A stretch of 64,000 nt of DNA, from assembly GCA_002457435.1 (NCBI GenBank), contig NTLA01000005.1:1-64000 (forward strand), given 5' to 3'. Each line of letters opens with the position of its first letter. The stretch's first letter is position 1. This DNA comes from Acidimicrobiales bacterium MED-G01 (lineage in GTDB: Bacteria > Actinomycetota > Acidimicrobiia > Acidimicrobiales > Poriferisodalaceae). The notes under the pieces were generated by a model. That model was given only the letters and a program-made list of their open reading frames with translations, made no database searches and was not told the DNA's origin. Shown here in pieces: positions 9,458 to 18,266 of the stretch. A program made the position numbers and the translations under genes.

Positions 9458-9632
9458 ACTTCGAAAGAGTAGCCATCATTGTTCCTATCTATTTGAAATA
9501 CCTCCACCCTCTTCAGCACTTTCCACCTAAGCCGTTGAGAGTGATTCTCGGCGATGAACGGCACAGTGATGCGATACTCAACAACATCCACCCGTGTACT
9601 CAAAGCGTCCCCCACTGTGATCGGTAGCGATT

Positions 9633-10430
9633 GTGCCCTGGCATAAAGGTGTTCCAGATACACGATTCAACGTTAATTGTGAAGGTCAAGAGCACACAAT
9701 CGTTTGGTCAGCTGGAGAGGTGCAACTTCTACATCATCCCAACATCGGTTCGGAGAAAGCATTGGTCGCTCTGGGAGGCACCAAACCGAGGTGTCTAGAT
9801 ATTCTCGACTTGTGGGAATTAGCGATAAGTGATGGTGGCTTTATCGAAGAATGGGCCCCTTGGTACAGGGCAGACCCACAGAGACGTTGGTGGTTAAAGA
9901 CAGCGCTCGAACGATTACGATCAGAAGGAGTTCAGGACTTTCTGTACGACTTACCGAGAGAAAAAGCCCTCAGAATGGGTGAAGTCGTAACCACTCTGCC
10001 CCATGACTTTCTTGACCGGGCAATGGCTACCGTGGTCGATGCCGGCGATACACGCGGATGGGACTTCAGCCCATCTCTCAACCGTCATCTAACGGAAGCC
10101 ACCAAGCTCCGCGCACGTCGATCTTTGGTTCAGGCTCTAACCAACCAGAGACCAGCGGTACCAAACCCAGCCTTGATACCTTTTAATTGCATCGTCGAGC
10201 CCGTGGGGATCCCGTCAGTCTCTGGTCGACTATCTGGCAGGGATAGCCGCATTAAAATTTGCCTCCACCCTCGTTGGCTGAGTCGAGTGTGGGCGCGGGG
10301 AGTATCTGTCTACGGCGGACGTTTCACCGTTGATGTGACCGAACAGGGTGAAGTGTCAGTATTAAGGCAAGTTGACTGGCTGGAAGCGGAAAATGGATTA
10401 CACCCCCAACTGATAAATCATCAATTGTGA
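9633..10430 (+). CDS. conserved-looking protein of unknown function
   Basis: A 265-residue open frame with a GTG start. I do not recognise the family. The composition is that of a soluble globular protein: no signal peptide, no membrane segment, several Trp-rich stretches (a WAPWYRADPQRRWW region near residue 74-87) and an Arg-rich centre. The last part alternates beta-like strands (ICLHPRWL, VSVYGGRFTVDV). It occupies a stretch with no better frame on either strand, and its 3' end overlaps the 3' end of ung by ten bases, both in favour of a real gene. The 175 bases upstream (9458-9632) hold no recognisable feature apart from being the divergent promoter region with the amidohydrolase. Confidence 0.6.
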   Translation: MPWHKGVPDTRFNVNCEGQEHTIVWSAGEVQLLHHPNIGSEKALVALGGTKPRCLDILDLWELAISDGGFIEEWAPWYRADPQRRWWLKTALERLRSEGVQDFLYDLPREKALRMGEVVTTLPHDFLDRAMATVVDAGDTRGWDFSPSLNRHLTEATKLRARRSLVQALTNQRPAVPNPALIPFNCIVEPVGIPSVSGRLSGRDSRIKICLHPRWLSRVWARGVSVYGGRFTVDVTEQGEVSVLRQVDWLEAENGLHPQLINHQL

Positions 10431-11086
10431 GGGAGAGCCCAGTCGATTCCGCTTCTACCTGCCTCAAGGAGAGCATCATTAGTGCGAGAAAACGGGCGAC
10501 TCCCAAAGAAACCTCGATGGGCGCTAAGAGGAGAGGGGTGGGGCGTTTCAATCACATAGTGGCGATCAGAGTCGATAAGAGGTTTTTTCTTCTGAGCAAA
10601 CGCCCCCCACAAAATAAACACGACGCGTTCCTTCTTTGTATTTACCATACGGATGACTTCGTCTGTGAAAGTCTCCCAGCCGCGATTCCTATGTGACCCG
10701 GCTTGGCTTGCTCTCACCGTAAGAACAGCGTTCAGCAACAAAACGCCCTGACCAGCCCAACTTTCAAGGTTGCCGTGGCTGGGCGGCGCCAGCCCAAGAT
10801 CTGACTGCATTTCTTTGTAAATATTTTGCAAAGATGGGGGAACCGCAACTCCTCGACGAACCGAAAAACACAAACCATGCGCTTGCCCTGCACCGTGATA
10901 GGGGTCCTGCCCTAAAATCAATACTTTTACATCTGCATACGGGGTGAGGTGAAGAGCAGCATAGACATCGCCTTCTGGCGGATATACCGCGCCGATTTTG
11001 CGTTCCTGTTGCACAAAGCCTTGCAACTCAGCCCAATATCGTTCGCCAAATTCCCGGCGCAACAACGGGTTCCAATCCGTTAACAC
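10421..11086 (-). CDS. ung: uracil-DNA glycosylase (family 1)
   Basis: A 221-residue protein matching Ung, which removes uracil from DNA as the first step of base excision repair. The water-activating motif GQDPYHG is at 59-65 with catalytic Asp61, and the DNA-intercalating HPSPLSAHRGF loop is near residue 180-190. Length is typical of bacterial Ung. The start is GTG, with GAGGG about seven bases upstream on the coding strand. It lies 10 bases after an ACAD10/11-type kinase-like gene and may be co-transcribed with it; the functions look unrelated. Confidence 0.97.
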   Translation of the reverse strand: MLTDWNPLLRREFGERYWAELQGFVQQERKIGAVYPPEGDVYAALHLTPYADVKVLILGQDPYHGAGQAHGLCFSVRRGVAVPPSLQNIYKEMQSDLGLAPPSHGNLESWAGQGVLLLNAVLTVRASQAGSHRNRGWETFTDEVIRMVNTKKERVVFILWGAFAQKKKPLIDSDRHYVIETPHPSPLSAHRGFFGSRPFSRTNDALLEAGRSGIDWALPHN

Positions 11087-11096
11087 TGATCAACCC

Positions 11097-12146
11097 TCAA
11101 GAAAGCTCAGCCGCCGCCAGTTTGCTCAACTCGATGGAAACCCCAATCCGAGTCCGGTAGTAGTCAAGGTCAACTCCTTCTGAGGACTTCTGCCCTTGCA
11201 TGTAACGGGCATAAACCCCGTGAACAATGCACGCTGTCTTGAAGTGATTAAAGCTGATGTAATACGGAAGATTCGTCAGGTCGCATCCAGTTTTTGTTGC
11301 ATATCGCTCAATGAGTTGGTCTCTATTGGCGAAACCCTCAGCCAGCGTCGGAGCATTCTCTTTGTTCACCAACTCGTCGCCTGGTTCAGCCCAGGTATTC
11401 AACGCATAGGCAAAATCAGCCATCGGGTCGCCGAGCGTCGATATCTCCCAGTCCAAGACCGCAGTTAGGTGACCTTCTTCATTTACGAGGCAGTTGTGGA
11501 GGCCATAGTCTCCGTGAACCACCCGGGCAGGTCCTTGCTCCGGCCGTCGTGACTCCAGGAAATCATGCAACTCGTGCAGGTCTGGGTCATCATACGAAGC
11601 ACCCTCGGCTGATGCCTCCCAGCTTCGGTACCAGGTTCGTATCTGCCTACCCACATAGTCTTCCTTCTTGCCTAAATTGCCGAGACCGACTTCGTCTGGG
11701 TCAACTGAATGCAGGGAAGCCAAGACGTCCATAAAGGAAGCTCCAACATTGGCGCGTGCATTGACGGTGAGGTATTCCACGGCCTCCTCAAGTTCGAACA
11801 ACGCCTTGCCATCGACTTGGCTCATTACGTAAAAGTGTGCGCCTGTTACTTCTGCACTTTCGCAATATCCGTAAGCGATTGGCACAGGGACATCAGTTGG
11901 CCCTAGACCACTAATAATCGAGAATTCGCGACCCATATCATGGGCTTTAGGCAGCAACTCACCCATGGGAGGCCGGCGAACAACAGCACGACTTCCGTTT
12001 GGGTCTGTGAGAGCGTAGGTCAAGTTGCTGTGTCCACCTTCCAACTGCACCCATTCGAACGGCGGTTCAAGTCCTTCAGTGTTTTCTCTGATCCAGCTTT
12101 CGACCGCCTCAACGTCATATCCGATGATCTCTACGCGGTCACTCAT
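11097..12146 (-). CDS. phosphotransferase family protein (ACAD10/11 N-terminal type)
   Basis: A 349-residue aminoglycoside-phosphotransferase-like kinase fold. The catalytic loop HGDYGLHN (211-218, Asp213) and the metal-binding DWE (232-234) are intact. Bacterial stand-alone proteins of this type resemble the kinase domain of ACAD10/ACAD11, which phosphorylates 4-hydroxyacyl-CoAs before dehydrogenation. With the many acyl-CoA dehydrogenases here, that is a sensible role, though inferred. The ATG at 12146 has GAGG just upstream on the coding strand. A marked inverted repeat lies in its leader (12174-12199). Confidence 0.85.
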   Translation of the reverse strand: MSDRVEIIGYDVEAVESWIRENTEGLEPPFEWVQLEGGHSNLTYALTDPNGSRAVVRRPPMGELLPKAHDMGREFSIISGLGPTDVPVPIAYGYCESAEVTGAHFYVMSQVDGKALFELEEAVEYLTVNARANVGASFMDVLASLHSVDPDEVGLGNLGKKEDYVGRQIRTWYRSWEASAEGASYDDPDLHELHDFLESRRPEQGPARVVHGDYGLHNCLVNEEGHLTAVLDWEISTLGDPMADFAYALNTWAEPGDELVNKENAPTLAEGFANRDQLIERYATKTGCDLTNLPYYISFNHFKTACIVHGVYARYMQGQKSSEGVDLDYYRTRIGVSIELSKLAAAELS

Positions 12147-12173
12147 ATCATCCTCGCTCGTTCTGAAGCTGTC

Positions 12174-12209
12174 GTCAGAGAATATGCGACATCTCTGACG
12201 CTTCGAAGC
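12174..12209. promoter_or_regulatory. inverted repeat plus adjacent palindrome upstream of kinase-like gene
   Basis: GTCAGAGA (12174-12181) and TCTCTGAC (12192-12199) form a perfect 8-bp inverted repeat with a 10-base centre, directly followed by the 10-base palindrome GCTTCGAAGC (12200-12209). Both lie upstream of the kinase-like gene starting at 12146 and downstream of the convergent-free end of the NTF2-like gene. It could be an operator or a leader hairpin for the minus-strand gene, or a terminator of the upstream gene at 12254; there is no clear T run. Confidence 0.4.
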
Positions 12210-12253
12210 TGAATCTTCGCTGTTTTGTTCCTAAAGGCCATAACAACAGCCTC

Positions 12254-12619
12254 CTAGGACGGGATAGGCGTGTTTTGCCATGCCAGGAATTGCCAATCAC
12301 CGGATTCCTTTATCCATATGCAGGTGTATCTACTTCGGAGCAGGAATTCCCGTTCCCGAGCAACCACCGTTATTTCGGCTGTTCCATTGACGAGTGCTAA
12401 GCGATCGAACGTTTGGATCTCTACATCGCTGTTACTCACATCTCGATAATCGAAAACACCGTTCTCGATCGCTGACATGTATGACTCCTTAGAGTCCACT
12501 GCTGCAGTTGAGTGGGTATATCTCAAACTTGGATGGAGCAAACTATCCAATGCTGGCAAGTCGACTTCAATCATTGCCTGCCATCGACGCTTCTCTAACT
12601 CTTGAATCACTTCAGTCAT
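12254..12619 (-). CDS. NTF2-like / DUF4440 family protein
   Basis: A 121-residue protein with the alpha-then-beta layout of the small NTF2-like fold. An N-terminal helix (EKRRWQAMIEVDLPALDSLL) is followed by HPSLRYTHSTAAVDSKESY and a C-terminal strand ending in GDWQFLAWQNTPIP, which is typical of DUF4440/SnoaL-related proteins. Such proteins are often small hydrolases, isomerases or ligand-binding proteins, and sequence does not tell which. It stands between two minus-strand genes with gaps over 100 bases on both sides. Confidence 0.8.
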   Translation of the reverse strand: MTEVIQELEKRRWQAMIEVDLPALDSLLHPSLRYTHSTAAVDSKESYMSAIENGVFDYRDVSNSDVEIQTFDRLALVNGTAEITVVAREREFLLRSRYTCIWIKESGDWQFLAWQNTPIPS

Positions 12620-12793
12620 GCCAGAAAGCTAGCTATTTTTGGAGACCCCAGTGACACGGACGGGCACGGAACCGGTTAGAGGCTAGGAAAAGAGCCCGAA
12701 ACCCCGCCTCCGACTGCTTCACGAACCTCTCAAAGAATTCGCGTGGGACATCGATGACTCGATCTTCGAGTAAAGAATTTGTCTAGAACAACT

Positions 12794-14497
12794 TCAACTT
12801 CGGACAACTCTGCCGGCCAACGCGCCTTTGTGTTCGCCGTTTTCCATAAACACTTCACCATTCACAAGAGTTAGGTCATACCCAGATGCTTTTTGTACAT
12901 AACGACCAGCACCATTCGGGAAGTCATAAACAAACTCGGGTGCGTGTAGCTCTAAATTGTCGAAATCAATAATGTTTACGTCCGCGTACGATCCTTCCTG
13001 CAACGTTCCACGGTCCTTGAATCCAAAGAGTTCTGCGCCCTCCGAAGTCAGCATTTTCACTGCCTCTTCTACGCTCCAAGTTCCGCTATCGCGCGTCCAT
13101 CTCGTCAAAAAGTAAGTTGATTGGCTCGCGTCTTGTATTTGACCCACGTGTGCGCCTGCATCCCCGATACCAAGAACCACAGCAGGGTGCTTCAACTTCG
13201 ATTGAATCGCATCAAAGTCAAAGTTTAAGAACGGGTAATTCCAAAGGCCGCGTCCCTCGCTCTCGAGAGCCATATCTATGAAAGCTTCTGCCGGTGAAAC
13301 ACCTCGTCCTTCTGCATGCGCTATCAGTGTCTCTGACTCGTCGGCCTCGTAGTCGACTCGACTGCTGTCTAATCTGTAAATCCCAGACAGGTCGAGCTTT
13401 GAAGGAGTCTGCTCAGCATCGGAAACAAGCTGTGCTTTAAAGGACTTGTCGCCAAGTTTTTCGAGCTTTTGCTGCCAAGACAAGCCGCGCATCTCTCTCC
13501 ACGAATGCGAACAATTATCGAACGGAGTCCTATTCGCCACGCCGAACAACACACCAATTCCTCGACTCGTTGTCTGTGGGTAAATCAATGCTCCGTCGTC
13601 ATTCGCTCGCTCAACCAACTCCAACCAATATTCCCAAGCAGAAGGGTCAGATCTGTTCTGCACAAAACCGAATGTCACCGGTCTGCCGGTTCGCAAAGAA
13701 AGCTCTTTCATCCACTTGACTTCTCGGTCGATGACCGAACGATCCGCTACCCCGACCATGCCATGTGACTGTCGATCGTTGTCTACTGCCGCCTCAAAAA
13801 TTCCTTTGCCTAAACGACCCATGACTTCACCGATAGCAAGCAACTCTTCGGGATGCGCCCAGGTTCCGGGCACCTCTCTCCCATCCGGCGTCTGGTGCAG
13901 ATATGTCCGTGATGTCGAAAACCCGAGGGCCCCTCCTTCAATGCTCTCTTCAACTAGGTCGCACATAAGTGCAATATCTTCTGCGCTTGCATGATGATCG
14001 TCGATGGAGCGGTCGCCCATGGCCATAAGACGCACAGAACAATGCCCCACCATTCCACCGACATTCAAACCCTTGGGCATCCGTTCATAGGAGTCAAGAT
14101 ATTCACCATAGGTGCGCCAATCCCATGGCAGGCCCTCCAATATCGCTTGAGCCGGGATGTCTTCAACAGACTCCATTACTTCAGCTAGAAAGCCGCGATC
14201 TTCTGGATTGCAAGGAGCGAAGGTAACACCACAGTTACCCATTACAGCGGAGGTAACACCATGCCAACAGGACACGCTCCCAATCGGATCCCATGCAAGC
14301 TGGGCATCGAGATGGGTGTGAATGTCCACAAAACCAGGGGTAACCAGCCGACCAGACGCATCGATCACTCGGGATGCTTCGCCGACACACTCGCCTACTT
14401 CCACGACTCGGTCCCCGACAATGCCGACATCCGCTACACGACGGTTTGCGCCACTCCCATCAATCACTGTTCCGTTCTGGATAACTATGTCGTACAT
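12794..14497 (-). CDS. D-aminoacylase-like amidohydrolase (paralogue)
   Basis: Paralogue of the amidohydrolase at 7748-9457. The start is taken as the ATG at 14497, preceded by GGGGGAGTGG; the frame itself stays open to 14530. It has 567 residues, with HTHLD (60-64), GNCG (87-90, Cys89) and a late GDAGAHVGQ. As in its paralogue, the central His-bearing strands of true D-aminoacylases are not present; the sequence there reads FEAAVDNDRQ and FGFVQNRSD. Likely the same reaction class on a different amide or cyclic substrate. The gap 12620-12793 downstream shows no recognisable element. Confidence 0.85.
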   Translation of the reverse strand: MYDIVIQNGTVIDGSGANRRVADVGIVGDRVVEVGECVGEASRVIDASGRLVTPGFVDIHTHLDAQLAWDPIGSVSCWHGVTSAVMGNCGVTFAPCNPEDRGFLAEVMESVEDIPAQAILEGLPWDWRTYGEYLDSYERMPKGLNVGGMVGHCSVRLMAMGDRSIDDHHASAEDIALMCDLVEESIEGGALGFSTSRTYLHQTPDGREVPGTWAHPEELLAIGEVMGRLGKGIFEAAVDNDRQSHGMVGVADRSVIDREVKWMKELSLRTGRPVTFGFVQNRSDPSAWEYWLELVERANDDGALIYPQTTSRGIGVLFGVANRTPFDNCSHSWREMRGLSWQQKLEKLGDKSFKAQLVSDAEQTPSKLDLSGIYRLDSSRVDYEADESETLIAHAEGRGVSPAEAFIDMALESEGRGLWNYPFLNFDFDAIQSKLKHPAVVLGIGDAGAHVGQIQDASQSTYFLTRWTRDSGTWSVEEAVKMLTSEGAELFGFKDRGTLQEGSYADVNIIDFDNLELHAPEFVYDFPNGAGRYVQKASGYDLTLVNGEVFMENGEHKGALAGRVVRS

Positions 14498-14711
14498 GAT
14501 CCACTCCCCCTGGGATTCATCTACACACATAGTAGAAGGTCAGATGATGGACTCGCTGACTCGAGTCGCTAGCGGACTCTCAGCGCCTACCGGTGGATGG
14601 GTGAACAACAACAGCTACCTCACCGTTGAAGCCAATGGCGAATAGTTAATCAACTAGCAGTTGCTCAGCTATTTGAAGCTACGCACGTTCTTGCGGTAAT
14701 GCTCAGTCGGT

Positions 14712-15494
14712 TCAGGTTGGCTTCGTCGCTACTACGTATTCGATGAGCACCTGAGTTCTCACTCCAACCCCTGGTTCTTCCAATTCGGAAAGTTCTTCCC
14801 TAATCGAGCGTTCCACCTCTTCGGCACCTCGTTCTTGAATCGCCATCCATGCCGGCCCTGCGGACATCCATGCCCTTACTTCATGCTCGATATCAGCTCC
14901 CTCAAGATCGAATTGAACTGATTGCCGTTCACTTGCAATCAGGCCTGCAGCTTCACACATTTCTTCAACGCGACCTTCGAGCCCTATCGCACCCAACTGT
15001 TTGGACCAGTCAATTTCATGTTCCGACAAACGTCGTATCGCATGGAATGCCTTACCAACCTGGCTGCCTTCTCGGCCCGCTGAAAAGAAGCTGAGACCCA
15101 AACAGCCTCCGGGCTTGAGAACTCGCGCCGCTTCATGCACCGCATCTTGATTCGGTCCCCAGATTCCACGGCAACTCGTCGCCACATCGAAACTTCCGTC
15201 ACTCCAGGGCAGAGCGTTCATGTCTCCATGACGAATATCTGCTGTCGGAGTGCGTCGCTTGGCTAGTGCGAGGAGTCGGTCGGAAGCATCTAGGCCGTGC
15301 ACTCGCGCCCCACGCCTGGAAGCCATGTTCACCATGAGACCAGACCCACACGCAATATCTAGATAATCCATGTCTTGGCCTACGTTGGTCGCCCTCAGCA
15401 CCGCATCGAATTCAGGCCACCATCGTGGTTCCATGACTGCTGCCCAAACCTTGGCTTGGTCACCCCACCCCTTGTCAACTTCTTTCCAACTCAT
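14712..15494 (-). CDS. class I SAM-dependent methyltransferase
   Basis: A methyltransferase of the UbiE/Methyltransf_11 type. The AdoMet motif LDIACGSGLMVNMASRRGA, the acidic loop LDASDRLL, and a later SFDVATSCRGIW and RVLKPGG are in the usual order. The start is taken as the ATG at 15494 (260 residues), which has AGGTGA just upstream on the coding strand; a GTG three codons earlier (15503) is the alternative. Target unknown; a small-molecule substrate is more likely than RNA or DNA. The 14498-14711 gap upstream of the amidohydrolase contains nothing I can identify. Confidence 0.88.
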   Translation of the reverse strand: MSWKEVDKGWGDQAKVWAAVMEPRWWPEFDAVLRATNVGQDMDYLDIACGSGLMVNMASRRGARVHGLDASDRLLALAKRRTPTADIRHGDMNALPWSDGSFDVATSCRGIWGPNQDAVHEAARVLKPGGCLGLSFFSAGREGSQVGKAFHAIRRLSEHEIDWSKQLGAIGLEGRVEEMCEAAGLIASERQSVQFDLEGADIEHEVRAWMSAGPAWMAIQERGAEEVERSIREELSELEEPGVGVRTQVLIEYVVATKPT

Positions 15495-15574
15495 CAAGTT
15501 CACCTAACTCGTAGCGCAGTTCCGACGTTACTCGCCCATTTGTGTTGAACTCTAGGGGGCTGAAGGGGCAAACA

Positions 15575-15961
15575 ATGACTACTTTCAACAATCCGCCGGA
15601 GCTGGCATCTGTCTACATAGACCCCGACGAAATGCCTTGGAGCACTTCTGAATTCGCTGGAATCCGACACAAGGTGTTGTGGTCGGATCCTATATCTGGC
15701 CGCTCCACGATTCTTTTTAAACTCGATCCAGGAGCCGTGGTTCCCGCCCATGAGCACACTGATATTGAACAAACTTGGGTCATTTCGGGTTCGTTTGAAG
15801 ACGAGGAGGGAAAGGCTTTGCCCGGTCACTACATTTGGAGGCCGGCCGGTAACCGGCACGAGGCTCGCAGTGTGGACGGCGCTGTGATCTTGGGCTTCTT
15901 CCTCAAGCCAAATAAGTTTGATCAAGGTTCAAAGTTTTATACCGAAGAGCAGCACCACTAG
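15575..15961 (+). CDS. cupin domain protein (ChrR/anti-ECF-like cupin fold)
   Basis: A 128-residue single-domain cupin. The two cupin motifs are visible: PGAVVPAHEHTDIEQTWVISG (His-His-Glu metal ligands, residues about 53-73) and the shorter PAGNRHEAR (about residue 91-99). The start is the ATG at 15575, with AAGGGG upstream. Small cupins of this kind act as dioxygenases, isomerases or sensors; the reaction is not clear. Divergent from the methyltransferase; its 3' end overlaps the 3' end of the SDR gene. Confidence 0.85.
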   Translation: MTTFNNPPELASVYIDPDEMPWSTSEFAGIRHKVLWSDPISGRSTILFKLDPGAVVPAHEHTDIEQTWVISGSFEDEEGKALPGHYIWRPAGNRHEARSVDGAVILGFFLKPNKFDQGSKFYTEEQHH

Positions 15962-16716
15962 CCGCCTATCCACCCACCGTCTACACGCAATTCGGTACCC
16001 GTAGTGAAGCTTGAATCGTCCGAGGCCAGAAACAATGCTGCCGCAGCTACCTCTTCAGGTTTCCCAAATCGCCCAAGAGGATGTCTAGATAAAGCCCTCT
16101 CGATGTATGGAGTTGGGTCCTCGAACCGGGCAAAAGAACGCTCCAATAGCGGTGTCTCGGTCGCTCCCGGGAGGATGCAATTGATTCGAACGCCTTGCGG
16201 AGCATGGTCATTTGCAGCCGTGCGACAAAGGCTTACTATCGCGCCCTTCGAGGCAATGTAGGCGGCATTAGATATCCCGCCCGAGACTGCAAGTTGTGAA
16301 GCTATAGCGATGACTGAACCGCCGCTAGACATGTGCGGAACACTTGCCCTCATCCAAAGGTAAGTGCCTTTGACGTTCACAGCGAAAATGTTGTCCCACT
16401 CCTCGGGGAGAGTGTCGGGAACCGTCTTGCCAACTGAAATCCCAGCAGCTGTAACAAGCACGTCCAGCGACCCGAATCGTTGGACGATGTCGTTCGCTAT
16501 CTCATTAGCTGCTTCATGGTCAGAGACATCTGACTCATACCAGCAACAAGTTCCCCCATGTTGTTCAGCTATTTCAGATGTACCTGCTGCGGCTTTTGCA
16601 TCAAGGTCGACTGTTACGACAGTCGCTCCCTCCTCTGCAAATCGAAGGGCCGTGGACCTTCCGATTCCCGAACCACCACCCGTTACGACGGCAACGCGTC
16701 CTGTAAGTCTCTTCAT
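15958..16716 (-). CDS. short-chain dehydrogenase/reductase (SDR)
   Basis: A 252-residue classical SDR of the FabG type. It has the cofactor motif TGGGSGIG (12-19), an acidic residue after strand 2 (VTVDLDA, which favours NAD(H)), and the catalytic set Ser140, Tyr153 and Lys157. The C-terminal LRVDGGW motif is typical. It oxidises or reduces an alcohol/ketone pair; substrate unknown. It is convergent with the cupin gene and divergent from the PLP decarboxylase gene. Confidence 0.92.
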   Translation of the reverse strand: MKRLTGRVAVVTGGGSGIGRSTALRFAEEGATVVTVDLDAKAAAGTSEIAEQHGGTCCWYESDVSDHEAANEIANDIVQRFGSLDVLVTAAGISVGKTVPDTLPEEWDNIFAVNVKGTYLWMRASVPHMSSGGSVIAIASQLAVSGGISNAAYIASKGAIVSLCRTAANDHAPQGVRINCILPGATETPLLERSFARFEDPTPYIERALSRHPLGRFGKPEEVAAAALFLASDDSSFTTGTELRVDGGWIGG

Positions 16717-16827
16717 AGTTAGATCGTAGGCTGCGTCTGCAGTGCCGGCTATTCCAACGTTGCGCGACGCTACGATGCCTCAACAGGTCTGCGATATTCC
16801 GTCACCGATTCTCTACGAGGGCACACC

Positions 16828-18246
16828 ATGACCGACATGAATCTTCCTGAACCTCCCGAGCATTTATCGTTAGAGGAATTTCGCGAACATGGTCATGCTC
16901 TGATCGACTGGATCGCTGACTACTGGGGAAGAGTCGAAGATCTCCCAGTGGTGTCTCAAGTAGCTCCAGGCACAATTCGTGATCACCTGCCTCCTCATGC
17001 TCCCGAAACAGGCGAACCATTTGAGAACCTCATTAAAGACCTAGATTCTGTAGTCATGCCAGGCATAACCCATTGGCAGCACCCCTCTTGGTTCGCTTTC
17101 TTCCCGGCCAATGCTTCGCCTCCTTCCGTCCTAGCTGAACTGGCCTCGGCTGGGTTAGGGGTTCAAGGAATGCTTTGGTCAACGTCGCCGGCCGCTACTG
17201 AAATCGAAAGTCATGTACTCGATTGGTTAGTTGAACTGATGGATTTGCCTACTTCGTGGAAAACCACAGAACAAGGTGGAGGTGTGCTCCAGATGAGCGC
17301 CTCGGACTCAACCCACACTGCACTGGTTGTTGCTCGGCACCAAGCAGCCAAGTTGGGAATTAGCCCCGATTCGATGGTTGCTTACGCCTCAACTCAAACT
17401 CACAGTTCAATTCAAAAAGGCGCGACCGTGGCCGGGTATGGCCATGTAAGACTTATCGATGTAGACGATGAGCAAGCAATGTGCTCTGAAGATCTTCGTG
17501 TTGCCCTTGAGCAGGATCGGGCCCATGGACTTAGTCCTATCTTTGTTGCTGCGACAGTCGGAACAACCGGGACAACGGGAGTGGATCCCATTCGTTCTAT
17601 CGGAGAGATCTGTCGCGATGAAGATGTATGGCTGCACATAGACGCTGCTTACGCCGGCAATGCGATGCTTTGTCCTGAGTTCAGACACCATCAAGACGGC
17701 GTAGAGCTTGCCGATAGCTACACATTCAACCCTCATAAATGGTTGATGGTTAACTTCGATTGCTCTGTTTTTTACGTCGCGGATCGCGGCCCCCTGATCG
17801 ACTGTCTCAGCATTCTCCCACCATATTTAAAAAACGAGGCGAGTGAGTCTGGTGCTGTCATCGACTACCGCGACTGGCACGTGCCTCTGGGCCGCCGTTT
17901 CCGAGCTCTAAAATTGTGGTGGGTTATTCGAAGTTATGGGGCTGAAGGGCTTCGCTCGATGATCCGGTACCACGTAGCTCTCGCAGAGCAGTTAGCGAAA
18001 CGCTTGGAAAACGATCCCCGGTTTGATCTGGTGGCACCCCATCCGTTCGCACTCGTGTGTTTCAGGTGCACAGAGGGTGATGAGGCAACGACTCGATTAA
18101 TCGAGGCAGTTAATGCAACTGGTGAGGTTGCGTGGACCGGTTCCGAGCTCGATGGGCGTCCCATGATTCGGGTGTCAATTGGCCAGCGCGCAACCGAACA
18201 ACGACATGTTGATGCCCTTTGGGCTCTGATTGACGACCTTGCTTAA
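16828..18246 (+). CDS. PLP-dependent aromatic L-amino acid decarboxylase
   Basis: A 472-residue group II decarboxylase, normal for the family. The PLP lysine is Lys304 (NPHKW), the ring-stacking His is His192 (THSSIQKG) and the pyridine-binding Asp is Asp272 (DAAYAG). The N-terminal 'swap' segment (FREHGHALIDWIADYW) is typical of DOPA, tryptophan and tyrosine decarboxylases, so the product is probably an aromatic amine. An aldehyde dehydrogenase and an aminotransferase follow on the opposite strand, in keeping with amine/aldehyde metabolism, but the link is inference. Confidence 0.92.
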   Translation: MTDMNLPEPPEHLSLEEFREHGHALIDWIADYWGRVEDLPVVSQVAPGTIRDHLPPHAPETGEPFENLIKDLDSVVMPGITHWQHPSWFAFFPANASPPSVLAELASAGLGVQGMLWSTSPAATEIESHVLDWLVELMDLPTSWKTTEQGGGVLQMSASDSTHTALVVARHQAAKLGISPDSMVAYASTQTHSSIQKGATVAGYGHVRLIDVDDEQAMCSEDLRVALEQDRAHGLSPIFVAATVGTTGTTGVDPIRSIGEICRDEDVWLHIDAAYAGNAMLCPEFRHHQDGVELADSYTFNPHKWLMVNFDCSVFYVADRGPLIDCLSILPPYLKNEASESGAVIDYRDWHVPLGRRFRALKLWWVIRSYGAEGLRSMIRYHVALAEQLAKRLENDPRFDLVAPHPFALVCFRCTEGDEATTRLIEAVNATGEVAWTGSELDGRPMIRVSIGQRATEQRHVDALWALIDDLA

Positions 18247-18266
18247 CCACGTTTAAACACCGGTAG

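Noticed and set aside
9445-9663. 72-codon minus-strand frame across the gap between the amidohydrolase and the unknown protein
   Set aside because: It overlaps the starts of both neighbours and its translation has no recognisable domain; more likely chance in promoter space.
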